A stretch of DNA of 38,440 nucleotides from Erythrobacter sp. (lineage in GTDB: Bacteria; Pseudomonadota; Alphaproteobacteria; Sphingomonadales; Sphingomonadaceae): positions 1 through 38,440 of the forward strand of contig PNJY01000010.1 of NCBI GenBank assembly GCA_013822125.1, given 5' to 3'. Of the stretch, positions 27,059-36,194 are shown in pieces. The stretch's first letter is position 1, and each line of letters opens with the position of its first letter. The notes beneath the pieces are model-generated. The model was not told the origin of the DNA, searched no databases, and worked only from the letters and a program-made list of their open reading frames with translations. Both the position numbers and the translations under genes were made by a program.

Positions 27059-28036
27059 CTACGCCTCTCCGCGCGCGATCCTCTCCTGCCGATCGGCGAC
27101 CGATTCCTGCGGGATGAAGCTGTTTGAATCGACCCCCAGCCAGATCAGGAACGGGCTGGCCATATAGACCGAGCTGTAAGTGCCGACAAACAGCCCCAGC
27201 GTGATCCCGGCTGCGAGGCCGAACAGGCTGGCCGGGCCGAAAAACACAAGCGGCAACAGGGCGATGAGCAGAGTCAGGCTGGTCATCACCGTACGCGCCA
27301 GCGTCTCGTTGACCGACAGATCGAGCAGTTCGGGCAGCGGCATCTTGCGATATCGCTTCAGATTCTCGCGAATCCGGTCATAGACCACGATGGTATCGTT
27401 GAGCGAATAGCCGATGATCGCGAGTATCGCGGCGATGATCTGCAGGCTGAATTCGAGCTGGAACAGCGCGAACATTCCAAGCGTCAGCGACACGTCATGA
27501 AACAACGCGAACAGCCCGCCCACCCCGAACTGCCATTCGAACCGGACCCAGATGTAAAGCGCCACAGCCAGCATGGCTGCAATCAGCGCCAGTACCGCAT
27601 CGTTGCGGAATTCACCCGCCACCTTGCCCGAAACGGTATCGTTGCCATCGCGCCTGACATCGGAATATTTCGACTCGATCGAGGCGATCACGCGGTTGCC
27701 GATCGCCGTCGCCGCGCCCGGCTGGCTTTCGGCTTCTTCGGGTAAGCGGACGCGGATCGAAACCTGGTTCTCCGCGCCAAAGCGCTGGATCACCGGCTCG
27801 CCATAGCCCAGCGTGGTGATCTGTTCGCGCAGTGCCGCGATCGGTGCCTCCTCGCGCTGCTCGAAAGTGACGCGCACTTCCTGGCCGCCGGCAAAATCGA
27901 CGCCGTAATTGAGCCCCTTGGTCGCTACCAGTGCCCAGCTGGCGGCGATCAGGATCATGCTGACGATGAAGAACGGCCAGCGATACTTGAGGAACTTGAG
28001 GTTGGTGTCGTCGGGGACAAGCTTGAGAAGTTTCAT
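27059..28036 (-). CDS. secF: Protein translocase subunit SecF
   Basis: A 325-aa inner-membrane protein with six membrane helices that works with SecD to drive protein export using the proton gradient. The family parts are visible: LKYRWPFFIVSMILIA (helix 1), GVDFAGGQEVRV, the P1-type periplasmic domain, YSLNDTIVVYDRIREN and TRTVMTSLTLLIALLPLVFFG-like sequence in the C-terminal half. I take the ATG at 28036, which follows AGGGA; a TTG 3 codons upstream is possible. Only 13 bases separate it from secD. Confidence 0.96.
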   Translation of the reverse strand: MKLLKLVPDDTNLKFLKYRWPFFIVSMILIAASWALVATKGLNYGVDFAGGQEVRVTFEQREEAPIAALREQITTLGYGEPVIQRFGAENQVSIRVRLPEEAESQPGAATAIGNRVIASIESKYSDVRRDGNDTVSGKVAGEFRNDAVLALIAAMLAVALYIWVRFEWQFGVGGLFALFHDVSLTLGMFALFQLEFSLQIIAAILAIIGYSLNDTIVVYDRIRENLKRYRKMPLPELLDLSVNETLARTVMTSLTLLIALLPLVFFGPASLFGLAAGITLGLFVGTYSSVYMASPFLIWLGVDSNSFIPQESVADRQERIARGEA

Positions 28037-28049
28037 TTTCCGCAATCCC

Positions 28050-29648
28050 TTAAATGTTCAGGTCCGCAGGCCGCGCCTTGCGCAGCCAACCGGCCACCCA
28101 CATGCGCGTGAGCGCGACTGCGGTGAACACGCTGGTGAACAGCCCGATCACCAGCACGACGGCAAATCCGCGCACCGGCCCCGAGCCGAACAGGAACAGC
28201 AACACCCCGGCGATGAAATTGGTGATGTTGGCATCGTAGATCGCCCGGCTCGCCTCTTTATAGCCGGTTTCGATTGCGGCGATAACGCGCCGCCCGCGCT
28301 TGCGTTCTTCGCGGATACGCTCGTTGATCAGCACGTTGGCGTCAACCGCCGCGCCGATGGTCAGCACGAAACCGGCCAGCCCGGGCAGCGTCAGCGTGGT
28401 GTTGAGGCCGGCCATGATGCCGAAGATCATCAGCACGTTGAAGCCCAGCGCCGCGGTGGCGTAGATCCCGAAACGGCCATAGCTGACGATCATCAGCACG
28501 ATCACCGCGGTCGAGCCGATCATCATGGCGATCAGCGCCTTCTTGATCGAATCCGCGCCCAGATCGGGCCCGACGGTGCGTTCCTCGATCACGGTGAGAT
28601 CGACCGGCAGCGCGCCCGAGCGTAGCGAAATCGCCAGGTTGTTCGCGCTCTCGGCGGTGAAACTGCCCGCGATTTGCGCCTGTCCACCCAGGATCGGTTC
28701 GTTGATGTTGGGCGCCGAGAGCACTTCGCCGTCAAGGATGATGGCGAATGGGCGGTTGACGTTTTCGGTTGTCAGCTTGGCAAACCGCGCCCCGCCCTGC
28801 TGATTGAACTGGATATTGACCACCGGTTCGTTGGTCTGGGAGTCGAAGCTCTGCTGCGCGCCCGTCAGGTTGTCGCCGCGAATGCCGCCGAGGCGGCGCA
28901 CCGCCAACGCCTGGCCCTCGAAAGGGGTGCCCGCAGCATAGGGATAGATTTCGCTTCCCGGCGGCGCCACGCCCGCTGCCACATCGGTGGGCAGCGCGTT
29001 CAAGTCGACCAGCTTGAATTCGAGCTTGGCGGTCTGGCCCAGCAGTGCCTTGAGCTGGTCGGGATCCTGCAGGCCGGGGACCTGGACCACGATGCGCGTA
29101 TCGCCCTGGCGGATGATGGTCGGCTCGCGCGTGCCCAGTTCGTCGATGCGCTTGCGCACCACCTCGGTGGCGCTATCCATCGCCTGTGTGACTGCGTTGC
29201 TCAGCCCGTCGGCGGTGGGCTTCAGCACAATGCGCTGACCGTCGATCACGCTCAGCTCCCACTCGCGGGTCAGGCCGGTGCCATTGACCAGCGGCAGCAG
29301 GATTTCGCGCGCACGGTCAAGATCGGCCGGATTGTCGAGAATGAAGCTGAGGCGGCCCTGGCTGCTCGACACATCGCCGATGCGGATGCGCGGACTGGCG
29401 TTTCGCATCAACTGACGGACCGATTCTTCCATGTTGTCGAGCCGCTGCACCGCCACCTGCCTGGAATCGGCCTCGAGCAGGATATGGCTGCCGCCGGCAA
29501 GATCGAGGCCCAGGTTGATCTCGGGTCGGGGCAGCGCTTCGGGCCAGTCGAGGTTGGCGATGGTGAAGATCGAAGGCAGCGCCGCCAGCGAGGCGACCAG
29601 CGTCAGCCCCCAGAACCACAGCTTCTTCCATGTAGGAAAATCGAGCAT
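28050..29648 (-). CDS. secD: Protein translocase subunit SecD
   Basis: A 532-aa inner-membrane protein, partner of SecF. It has the first helix after MLDFPTWKKLWFW, the D1 region INLGLDLAGGSHILLE, the large periplasmic P1 domain, and the C-terminal SecD signature: LPVDLTVIEERTVGPDLG, GLNTTLTLPGLAGFVLTIGA and AAVDANVLINERIREE. The Asp in VDAN is the proton-pathway residue. The operon order yajC-secD-secF is the conserved one. Confidence 0.97.
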   Translation of the reverse strand: MLDFPTWKKLWFWGLTLVASLAALPSIFTIANLDWPEALPRPEINLGLDLAGGSHILLEADSRQVAVQRLDNMEESVRQLMRNASPRIRIGDVSSSQGRLSFILDNPADLDRAREILLPLVNGTGLTREWELSVIDGQRIVLKPTADGLSNAVTQAMDSATEVVRKRIDELGTREPTIIRQGDTRIVVQVPGLQDPDQLKALLGQTAKLEFKLVDLNALPTDVAAGVAPPGSEIYPYAAGTPFEGQALAVRRLGGIRGDNLTGAQQSFDSQTNEPVVNIQFNQQGGARFAKLTTENVNRPFAIILDGEVLSAPNINEPILGGQAQIAGSFTAESANNLAISLRSGALPVDLTVIEERTVGPDLGADSIKKALIAMMIGSTAVIVLMIVSYGRFGIYATAALGFNVLMIFGIMAGLNTTLTLPGLAGFVLTIGAAVDANVLINERIREERKRGRRVIAAIETGYKEASRAIYDANITNFIAGVLLFLFGSGPVRGFAVVLVIGLFTSVFTAVALTRMWVAGWLRKARPADLNI

Positions 29649-29674
29649 GTATGATGCGCCTGTCTAATCCGGAA

Positions 29675-29995
29675 TCAATCGTTGGCGGCGGCGCCGCCAG
29701 GCGGGATGATGTCACCGATGGTGCTCTTCACCGCCTTGACCCGCACGCCTTGTGCCAGGTCGATCTCGACATAATGCTCGTCAACCTTGGCGACCTTGCC
29801 CACCAGACCGCCCGCGGTGACCACCTGGTCGCCCTTCTTGAGCCCAGCCACCTTCTGCTGGTGTTCCTTCTGGCGCCGCATCTGCGGGCGGATGATGAGG
29901 AACCAGAAGATCGCGATCATGCCGACGATCGGCGCCCACTGGATCCATGCGGGTGGAGCGTCGGCGCTGGCCGCGGCGGCAAGAATGTCAATCAT
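29675..29995 (-). CDS. yajC: Preprotein translocase subunit YajC
   Basis: A 106-aa single-pass inner-membrane protein. The N-terminal helix (IQWAPIVGMIAIFWFLIIRP, about residues 18-37) ends at the conserved RPQMRRQKEHQ, followed by the small SH3-like domain (KKGDQVVTAGGLVGKVAKVDE). It associates with SecDF and is the first gene of the leftward yajC-secD-secF operon (26-base gap to secD). Confidence 0.96.
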   Translation of the reverse strand: MIDILAAAASADAPPAWIQWAPIVGMIAIFWFLIIRPQMRRQKEHQQKVAGLKKGDQVVTAGGLVGKVAKVDEHYVEIDLAQGVRVKAVKSTIGDIIPPGGAAAND

Positions 29996-30155
29996 CGATC
30001 ATGGCCTGTCTGGCTGGAGTTGAAGCTTTGGCGACGAAGCGAACAACACCGAATTTCCGGTGGATGCCCTGACTCCGCAGCGTAGGTGGGCGCGGTTAGC
30101 AGCAATGCAAGCCCTTCGCAATTGATCGGGCCGCAGGAATCGGCACGATCTGCGC

Positions 30156-30183
30156 TTGCCAGCGCCAGACACGCGCCTTATAG
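30156..30183 (+). promoter_or_regulatory. Candidate promoter of tRNA-Pro
   Basis: TTGCCA at 30156-30161 and TTATAG at 30178-30183 are spaced 16 bases apart. Transcription would begin about 10 bases before the tRNA. Both boxes are approximate matches. Confidence 0.4.
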
Positions 30184-30202
30184 GCCCGCGCTCCACTGGT
30201 TT

Positions 30203-30279
30203 CGGGACGTAGCGCAGCCTGGTAGCGCATCACACTGGGGGTGTGGGGGTCGCAGGTTCGAATCCTGTCGTCCCGACCA
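30203..30279 (+). tRNA. tRNA-Pro (anticodon GGG)
   Basis: A complete 77-nt tRNA with encoded CCA. The acceptor stem is CGGGACG/CGTCCCG, the D arm holds AGCCTGGTAGCG, the anticodon stem is TCACA/TGTGG with loop CTGGGGG, hence GGG, and the T loop reads GGTTCGAATCC. It lies between yajC and the CitE-like gene, on the opposite strand from the Sec operon. Confidence 0.96.
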
Positions 30280-30356
30280 GTGGGCATTCTCGCCACAAGC
30301 CGTATTGCACAGCCCGCGCATGCTCCCTAACGCTGCGGTGCAAAGGGGAAACTGCG

Positions 30357-31271
30357 ATGGCGGCTGACGGAAATCTTCCTCGAATGCGATCCTGGCTGTT
30401 CGCCCCGGGCGACAGCGAGCGCAAGATGGCCAAGGCATGCGCGAGCGAGGCCGATATCGTGCTGCTCGATCTTGAGGATTCGGTACTGCCGGAAAACAAG
30501 CCCGCCGCACGCGAGCTGGTGCGCGAAACCCTGGGTGCCAGAGCGGACAAGCACCGCATCTGGGTGCGGATCAACCCGGTTTCGGGCGGTGCGTCGATTG
30601 CCGAGGTCGAAGCCGATCTTGATGCGATCATGGCCGGTGCACCCGGCGGGCTGATGCTCCCCAAGGCCGAAGGACATGCCGACATTTTCGCGCTCGACCG
30701 GATGTTGACGCAGCGCGAGGCCGCCCACGGCACCTCCCTCGGATCGACCATGATCGCCGCGCTGGTCACCGAAACCCCGCGCGCAGTGTTCCTGACGGGC
30801 GATTACACGGGCGATTATCCCGGGTCGAAGCGGCTCGCCGCAATGAGCTGGGGAGCGGAAGATCTCTCCAGCGCGCTCGGTGCCAGCGTCCAGCACCGGC
30901 CCGACGGCAGCTATATGCCCACTTACGAACTGGCCCGCAGCCTGTGCCTGCTGGGCGCGGTAGCGGCGGGCGCGGTGCCGGTCGAAACGGTGATGCCCGA
31001 TTTCCGCGACCTCGATGGCCTGCGCGAGCGCGCGCTGATGGTGCGCGGCCAGGGTTATCGCGGAATGCTGGCGATCCATCCCGATCAGGTGCCGGCGATC
31101 AACGCCGCATTCACGCCGACTGAAGCCGAGATCGCGCATGCCCGCGCGGTGGTGCAGGCCTTTGCCGACAATCCGGGCAAGGGCACCGTGGCGCTGAACG
31201 GGGCGATGGTCGATATCCCGCATCTGCGGCTCGCCCAGCGCACGCTGATGGATGCCGGGATAACGAAATAG
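30357..31271 (+). CDS. HpcH/HpaI-CitE family lyase
   Basis: A 304-aa TIM-barrel protein of the CitE/malyl-CoA lyase family, which cleaves C-C bonds in acyl-CoA substrates such as citramalyl-, malyl- or methylmalyl-CoA with a divalent metal. Conserved parts are [14 protein letters not shown] at the start, LLDLEDSV (metal/substrate Glu-Asp), [23 protein letters not shown], and [13 protein letters not shown]. The exact substrate cannot be read. AAGGGG lies 8 bases upstream of the ATG. The gene stands alone after tRNA-Pro; no citrate lyase partner genes are near, so it is not a citrate-lyase beta subunit. Confidence 0.87.
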   Translation: MAADGNLPRMRSWLFAPGDSERKMAKACASEADIVLLDLEDSVLPENKPAARELVRETLGARADKHRIWVRINPVSGGASIAEVEADLDAIMAGAPGGLMLPKAEGHADIFALDRMLTQREAAHGTSLGSTMIAALVTETPRAVFLTGDYTGDYPGSKRLAAMSWGAEDLSSALGASVQHRPDGSYMPTYELARSLCLLGAVAAGAVPVETVMPDFRDLDGLRERALMVRGQGYRGMLAIHPDQVPAINAAFTPTEAEIAHARAVVQAFADNPGKGTVALNGAMVDIPHLRLAQRTLMDAGITK

Positions 31272-31281
31272 GAAAGATTGT

Positions 31282-31296
31282 TTTCCTACATGAACC
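31282..31296. promoter_or_regulatory. Motif shared with the XRE promoter region
   Basis: TTTCCTACATGAACC lies about 46 bases before the holin ATG. It is the reverse complement, with one change, of the 15-mer at 26434-26448. It may be an operator for both genes or a chance match. Confidence 0.3.
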
Positions 31297-31342
31297 CATT
31301 TGGTTATTTCCGCCGCGAATCATCGCCAAGGAAACCCACCGA

Positions 31343-31756
31343 ATGTCCCTCATCGAAAGCCTGATCGGCCCCATCGCCTCGATTATCGACAAGATCATTC
31401 CCGACAAGGAAGCCCGCGCCAAGGCCAAGCTGGAATTGCTCCAGCTTGAAGGGACGCAGGAGATGAATCTGATCGAGACGCGCCTCAAGGCGATCGTGGC
31501 AGAGGCCAATTCGGCCGATCCCTGGACCAGCCGCGCGCGCCCCAGCTTCCTCTATGTCATGTACGCCATGATCCTGTGGGCGCTGCCGATGGGCGTGCTC
31601 GCCGCGTTTAACCTGACCGCCGCGCGCGAAATCGCCGCAGGCATGAACGCCTATCTCAATGGCCTGCCCGAACCGCTCTATGCGCTGTTCGGCACCGGCT
31701 ACCTCGGCTACACCGCCGCGCGGCAATGGGGCAAAGCGAAGGGCGTTGAGAGATAG
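31343..31756 (+). CDS. GTA-type 3TM holin family protein
   Basis: A 137-aa protein matching the pattern of 'holin of 3TMs, for gene-transfer release' (PF11351 type). It has an amphipathic N-terminus (IESLIGPIASIIDKIIPDKE), a charged helix (residues 21-50), the conserved DPWTSRARPSFLYVMYAMIL leading into a first membrane segment (about 68-89), and a second hydrophobic segment (about 108-127). In Rhodobacter-like gene transfer agents this family helps lyse the producing cell. Here no capsid, tail or terminase gene lies within the window. AAGGAA precedes the ATG by 9 bases. Confidence 0.8.
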   Translation: MSLIESLIGPIASIIDKIIPDKEARAKAKLELLQLEGTQEMNLIETRLKAIVAEANSADPWTSRARPSFLYVMYAMILWALPMGVLAAFNLTAAREIAAGMNAYLNGLPEPLYALFGTGYLGYTAARQWGKAKGVER

Positions 31757-31793
31757 GCTAAGTGTTCGGAAGTGGGTGGTGAGCGGACATTCA

Positions 31794-33728
31794 CTAGGCT
31801 GGTCGCCGTTCCGATGATTCGGTCAATATGGCTTTAAGAGTGTCTCGTTCTCGAGACAGGCCTATTACCTCTGCGTTCAGGCGACTGTTTTGCTCTTCCA
31901 ACTGCCGGGCGTGCAGTGCGCGGAGGTCGAGGCCGACCTGGTGCGTGGCCCAGCCGAGGTTCTCTACCTCGTCGGGCCGATATTCTGCACGATCGCGCTT
32001 CGTCCCAAGCAGGACAAAACCGGTCAACGCACCCTGATCGAGCATCGGCAGCGCCAGCGCGCCAGGAATTGCTCCATCCAACTGCGAAAGGTCGATCGGC
32101 CTGCGTTCGCCACGCATTAGTGCGAAGACCGGATCGTCGTCGGCATAGGCCCGCTTTGCGCCGGCCAGCCTGCCTGCCTCCAACCGGTAGGCGCCATCGC
32201 GTTGGCGCAGGTAAAGCGCGGCCTCGGCGCCTTGAACATAGTTGGCCAAAGCCTTCACGAATGAGCCGCACAGCTTGGGCATCCCGTCGAAATGGCCCGC
32301 GCTTTCGACAAAGCGCCTGAGCGCCGTCTCGGCACGGTGCCAAGAGCTGAAGAACAGGCGCTCGATGTGCCGTTCGACCCAGTCGCGTACGCGGTGGAAG
32401 GTTAGGAAAAGGCCAACCGCGATCGCCGCGCTGATGTAAGGCCCGCCCTCGTGCCAGGCTTCGGGAATAAGATGTTCGACGCTCCATTCGAGCAGACCGA
32501 ATGATGCCAGCAGGGTGAACGTCACCCCGCCGAACACCAGTGTCCGATTGATGGCAAAACCGAAGTCGAACAGTTTTTTGCTCAACGCCGCATAGCCGAG
32601 TAGACCCAGCGCCATGGTGGGGGCTGAAAGGACGATCCAGGGCACTGCATCTTCGAACACGCCCAGCAGTCTTATCGCGAATGCAGAGACGATTCCAAGA
32701 AACAGGCAACCAAACGCCGAGAGCACGATCTTGATGCGGTTGCGTCCAGCCGGATCGTTGTGGCGGTAGTTTCGAACAATGATGGCAAGGCCCAGGGCCA
32801 AGTCTGCAAGATACGTCACAAAGAAAAGAAGTGTTACCTGAAAGGGCAATGGCACACGCAAGATGCCCACCAGTTGGGAAACAAGAAAGGCAACCGCCAG
32901 CACCGCCGCGGCCCCGCGTATCAGCCGAGCCCGCCGCATGCCGACCGTCCCTGAGGAGATTTCCATCGCGAAGATCGGCCAGCAATACAGGCTCGCCGCC
33001 TTGAACGGGAGCGCGACGAGCAATGACAACGCGACGAATGCCCAATGCGGTACGAATGCCAGGCCCGGATCGAGCCAGAAGACCATGCTCACCCCAAGCA
33101 GGGCGGCGGCGCGATTGCGCAGGCCGCGTAACAGGAGGAATGTTACGAACCCTGCCAGCAACGGTTCAATAGCCAACATCAGCCAGATAAAATTGGGCAT
33201 TTCGTCTTGCGGTGACCTGGGCGGAGGCGTCTGGGCCGTCAGGTTGGCCCGGAAGCGTTTGCCATCACGAGCGACCGTAACCGTAGCCGTTTCACCCGGT
33301 TGCCAGACGAAGTCTTCTCCTAGGAACAAGTCGAATTTGACGCCGTCACCGGGTTGCAGCCCTGCAAGCGCCGCGGGACCATCCGGCCTGACTTCATCGA
33401 CCCCGATCCAGCGCATCTCGCGGACGGGCGAAGGGCTATAGCTCATTCCTAGCGAACGCTGCGTGGAGGTCGCGACATTGCCCAACAAGGAGGCAAAATC
33501 GAGGAAAACGCCTTCGTAGACGAGCAACAGGCCCAGAAACAGCACCGCCCCGGCAAGGCGGGCAAACCACTTTCGTGCTCTCTCCCGGAGATCGCCCACA
33601 GCCCCATGGCCCCCCGGCACGTGTTGTGCCAAGGGACAGCTAGCACACTTAAAGCAGGTCAGGCAATTTCGGCTTGGGCTTACTCCGAACGGCCGCAATT
33701 GGGTCGTTAGTGCGCGCAACGCTTTCAT
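31794..33728 (-). CDS. Kinase-less sensor-like membrane protein (PDZ-TM-GAF)
   Basis: A 644-aa protein. The order is: a Cys cluster CLTCFKCASCP (Cys22, 25, 28, 31), a first membrane helix (about 56-78), a PDZ-like region (about 106-165, WIGVDEVRPDGPAALAGLQ), about seven more membrane helices (178-445), the linker VERHIERLFFSSWHRAETAL, a GAF-like domain (about 480-612), and a short terminal coiled coil (612-640). The linker and GAF are typical of ComP-like sensor kinases, but DHp and HATPase domains are absent. The start is uncertain: the ATG at 33728 lies only 29 bases from the divergent aroQ start and has no ribosome site. A GTG near 33599 would drop the Cys cluster. Function unknown. Confidence 0.75.
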   Translation of the reverse strand: MKALRALTTQLRPFGVSPSRNCLTCFKCASCPLAQHVPGGHGAVGDLRERARKWFARLAGAVLFLGLLLVYEGVFLDFASLLGNVATSTQRSLGMSYSPSPVREMRWIGVDEVRPDGPAALAGLQPGDGVKFDLFLGEDFVWQPGETATVTVARDGKRFRANLTAQTPPPRSPQDEMPNFIWLMLAIEPLLAGFVTFLLLRGLRNRAAALLGVSMVFWLDPGLAFVPHWAFVALSLLVALPFKAASLYCWPIFAMEISSGTVGMRRARLIRGAAAVLAVAFLVSQLVGILRVPLPFQVTLLFFVTYLADLALGLAIIVRNYRHNDPAGRNRIKIVLSAFGCLFLGIVSAFAIRLLGVFEDAVPWIVLSAPTMALGLLGYAALSKKLFDFGFAINRTLVFGGVTFTLLASFGLLEWSVEHLIPEAWHEGGPYISAAIAVGLFLTFHRVRDWVERHIERLFFSSWHRAETALRRFVESAGHFDGMPKLCGSFVKALANYVQGAEAALYLRQRDGAYRLEAGRLAGAKRAYADDDPVFALMRGERRPIDLSQLDGAIPGALALPMLDQGALTGFVLLGTKRDRAEYRPDEVENLGWATHQVGLDLRALHARQLEEQNSRLNAEVIGLSRERDTLKAILTESSERRPA

Positions 33729-33757
33729 AAAAATGCCGGAGCCGCTAACCAGCGCCC

Positions 33758-34207
33758 ATGACCGACACTTCCAACCTCGTCTACGTCCTCAACGGACCCA
33801 ATCTCAATCTGCTTGGCCTGCGCGAGCCTGAAATCTACGGCTCCGACACGCTCGACGATATTGCGGGTATGCTGGAGGATCGTGCGCGAGAGCTCGGCCT
33901 TGCCATCGATATGCGCCAGACCAACCACGAGGGCATGCTGGTCGATTGGCTGCACGAAGCGCAGGCGGAGGGTGCACGCGCGGTGCTGCTCAATGCGGGG
34001 GCCTACACGCACACCTCGATCGCGCTGCTCGATGCGATCCGCGCCATCCGCACCCCGGTGATCGAGGTGCACCTGTCCGATCCGACGACGCGCGAGCCCT
34101 TCCGCCACCTCTCCTATGTCGGAATGGCGGCGGCAATGACGGTGCAGGGGCACGGCGCAAAGAGCTATCTCATCGCGCTCGACGCGGTTGCAGAGGGCAG
34201 AATCTAA
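33758..34207 (+). CDS. aroQ: 3-dehydroquinate dehydratase, type II
   Basis: A 149-aa type II dehydroquinase, which removes water from 3-dehydroquinate in the shikimate pathway. The N-terminal signature LNGPNLNLLGLREPEIYG contains the catalytic Arg and Tyr on the flexible loop. The central NAGAYTHTSIALLDA holds the catalytic His, and IEVHLSDPTTREPFRHLSY follows. Length and motifs are standard for the dodecameric enzyme. It lies 69 bases upstream of accB; aroQ-accB-accC is a widely conserved cluster. Confidence 0.96.
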   Translation: MTDTSNLVYVLNGPNLNLLGLREPEIYGSDTLDDIAGMLEDRARELGLAIDMRQTNHEGMLVDWLHEAQAEGARAVLLNAGAYTHTSIALLDAIRAIRTPVIEVHLSDPTTREPFRHLSYVGMAAAMTVQGHGAKSYLIALDAVAEGRI

Positions 34208-34276
34208 CCAATCGCCTCTTGCCAGCCGCAATTGCCGCGCATAGTCACCCCTGCTTGCAATTGCTGAGGGGCACTT

Positions 34277-34777
34277 ATGGCCGATAACAAGCCAGGTGGC
34301 GGGCGCCAGAATGATACAAAGCGGTCCGACATGAATATTGATACCAAGCTGGTTCGCGAGCTTGCCGATCTGCTGGCCGAGACCGGCCTCACCGAAATCG
34401 AGGTTGAGGACGGCGACCGCAAGATCCGCGTTGCGCGCGGCGGCGCGGTCGCTCCGGCGATGACGCTGGCGGCGGCGGCACCTGCAACGGCTCCTTCTGC
34501 ACCGCCGGCACAGAACGCCGCAGTCGCGCCGGTCGAAGACCACGCCAATGCAGTCAAATCGCCGATGGTGGGGACGGCCTATCTCGCCCCTGAACCTGGA
34601 GCGGCCAATTTCGTCAAGATCGGTGACAGCGTCAAACAGGGCGACACGCTGGTGATCGTCGAGGCGATGAAGGTGATGAACCCGATCACCTCTGACCGCG
34701 CGGGCACGATTTCCGCGATCCTTATCGACAACGGCCAGCCGGTCGAATTCGGCCAACCGCTGGTGGTCATCGCCTGA
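34277..34777 (+). CDS. accB: Biotin carboxyl carrier protein of acetyl-CoA carboxylase
   Basis: A 166-aa BCCP. An N-terminal recruiting region ([20 protein letters not shown]) is joined by an Ala/Pro-rich linker (residues 55-90) to the biotinyl domain. Biotin is attached to Lys132 in EAMKVMN. AGGGG before the ATG at 34277 supports this start; a second Met 18 codons later matches the more usual family start (MNIDTKLV), but has no clear ribosome site. It works with AccC, encoded 3 bases downstream. Confidence 0.95.
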   Translation: MADNKPGGGRQNDTKRSDMNIDTKLVRELADLLAETGLTEIEVEDGDRKIRVARGGAVAPAMTLAAAAPATAPSAPPAQNAAVAPVEDHANAVKSPMVGTAYLAPEPGAANFVKIGDSVKQGDTLVIVEAMKVMNPITSDRAGTISAILIDNGQPVEFGQPLVVIA

Positions 34778-34780
34778 GCC

Positions 34781-36130
34781 ATGGGAATTTCGCGCATATT
34801 GATCGCCAATCGCGGCGAAATTGCGCTGCGCATCCACCGCGCCGCGCACGAAATGGGGATCGAGACGGTGGCGGTGCATTCGACCGCCGATGCCGATGCC
34901 ATGCATGTGCGGCTGGCCGATCATGCGGTGTGCATTGGGCCGCCAGCCGCGCGCGACAGCTATCTCAACGTCGCGGCGATCATCTCCGCCGCTGAAATCT
35001 CGCACGCCGATGCGATCCACCCCGGTTATGGCTTCCTTTCGGAAAACGCCAAGTTCGCTGAAATTGTCGAGGCGCATGATATCGCCTGGATCGGGCCAAA
35101 GCCCGAACATATCCGCACCATGGGCGACAAGGTGGAGGCCAAACGCACCGCTGGCGCGCTGGGCCTGCCGCTGGTGCCGGGGTCGGACGGGGCGATCGCC
35201 GACCCGGTGGAGGCGGCAAAAATTGCCGAGGAAATCGGCTATCCGGTGATCATCAAGGCCGCTTCGGGCGGCGGCGGACGGGGCATGAAGGTCTGCCAGG
35301 AGGAGGCCCAGCTCGAAACGCTGATGCAGCAGGCCGGGAGCGAGGCCAAGGCTGCGTTCGGCGATGCCACGGTCTATATCGAGAAATACCTCGGCAATCC
35401 GCGCCATATCGAATTCCAGGTGTTCGGCGACGGCAAGGGCAATGCGATCCATCTGGGCGAGCGCGACTGCTCGCTCCAGCGCCGCCACCAGAAAGTGCTC
35501 GAAGAAGCACCCTCGCCCGTCATTTCCACCGAAGACCGGATGCGCATGGGCGAAATCTGCGCGCAGGCGATGCGCGACATGGCATATCGCGGCGCCGGCA
35601 CGATCGAGTTTCTGTGGGAAGGCGGCGAGTTCTACTTCATCGAGATGAACACCCGCCTGCAAGTCGAGCATCCGGTGACCGAGGCAATCACCGGGGTCGA
35701 TCTGGTGCGCGAGCAGATCCGCATTGCCGAAGGGCGGCCGCTATCGGTGGCGCAGGAGGATCTGCGCTTTACCGGCCACGCGATCGAATGCCGGATCAAT
35801 GCCGAGGACCCCTTCACCTTCGCCCCTTCGCCGGGCAAGGTGAACTATTTCCACGCCTCAGGCGGAATGCATGTACGCGTGGATAGCGGGCTTTACGCGG
35901 GCTATTCGGTGCCGCCCTATTACGACAGCATGATCGCCAAGCTGATCGTCTATGGCCGCACCCGCGAAGGCTGCCTGATGCGGCTGCGCCGTGCGCTGGA
36001 AGAAATGGTGATCGAGGGGGTCAAGACCAATATCCCGCTGCACCAGGAACTCATCCGGCAGGACGATGTGGTGAACGGCGACTATTCGATCAAATGGCTC
36101 GAAGAATGGCTGGCGAAGCGGGCTGAATAA
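34781..36130 (+). CDS. accC: Acetyl-CoA carboxylase, biotin carboxylase subunit
   Basis: A 449-aa biotin carboxylase, which uses ATP and bicarbonate to carboxylate biotin on AccB for fatty-acid synthesis. It begins [16 protein letters not shown], has the ATP-grasp Gly-rich loop [13 protein letters not shown], the biotin-carboxylase signature [14 protein letters not shown] and the C-terminal cap ending [12 protein letters not shown]. The length is standard. Its last 46 codons have a diverged duplicate near 37353-37490. Confidence 0.97.
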   Translation: MGISRILIANRGEIALRIHRAAHEMGIETVAVHSTADADAMHVRLADHAVCIGPPAARDSYLNVAAIISAAEISHADAIHPGYGFLSENAKFAEIVEAHDIAWIGPKPEHIRTMGDKVEAKRTAGALGLPLVPGSDGAIADPVEAAKIAEEIGYPVIIKAASGGGGRGMKVCQEEAQLETLMQQAGSEAKAAFGDATVYIEKYLGNPRHIEFQVFGDGKGNAIHLGERDCSLQRRHQKVLEEAPSPVISTEDRMRMGEICAQAMRDMAYRGAGTIEFLWEGGEFYFIEMNTRLQVEHPVTEAITGVDLVREQIRIAEGRPLSVAQEDLRFTGHAIECRINAEDPFTFAPSPGKVNYFHASGGMHVRVDSGLYAGYSVPPYYDSMIAKLIVYGRTREGCLMRLRRALEEMVIEGVKTNIPLHQELIRQDDVVNGDYSIKWLEEWLAKRAE

Positions 36131-36137
36131 GGCCCGT

Positions 36138-36172
36138 CCCTCCCCAATTATCCATCGGACAAATGGGGAGGG
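36138..36172. terminator. Hairpin between convergent accC and the OmpA-like gene
   Basis: A 9-bp perfect stem CCCTCCCCA (36138-36146) / TGGGGAGGG (36164-36172) with a 17-nt loop lies in the 64-base gap between two converging genes. It has no U-tract on either side. It may be a bidirectional terminator or a member of the GC-rich dispersed repeats of this genome. Confidence 0.5.
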
Positions 36173-36194
36173 GCGAAGCCCGCTTGCGCGAGCG

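Noticed and set aside
33620-33645. Sigma-54-like promoter (TGGCAC-N5-GTGC) near the start of the PDZ-GAF gene
   Set aside because: Two consensus positions differ (TGGCACA, GTGC), and it lies inside the likely coding region.
33725-35671. A 648-codon open frame on the minus strand
   Set aside because: It is antisense to aroQ, accB and accC, all of which are certain genes. The product is His/Arg/Gly-rich shadow sequence.
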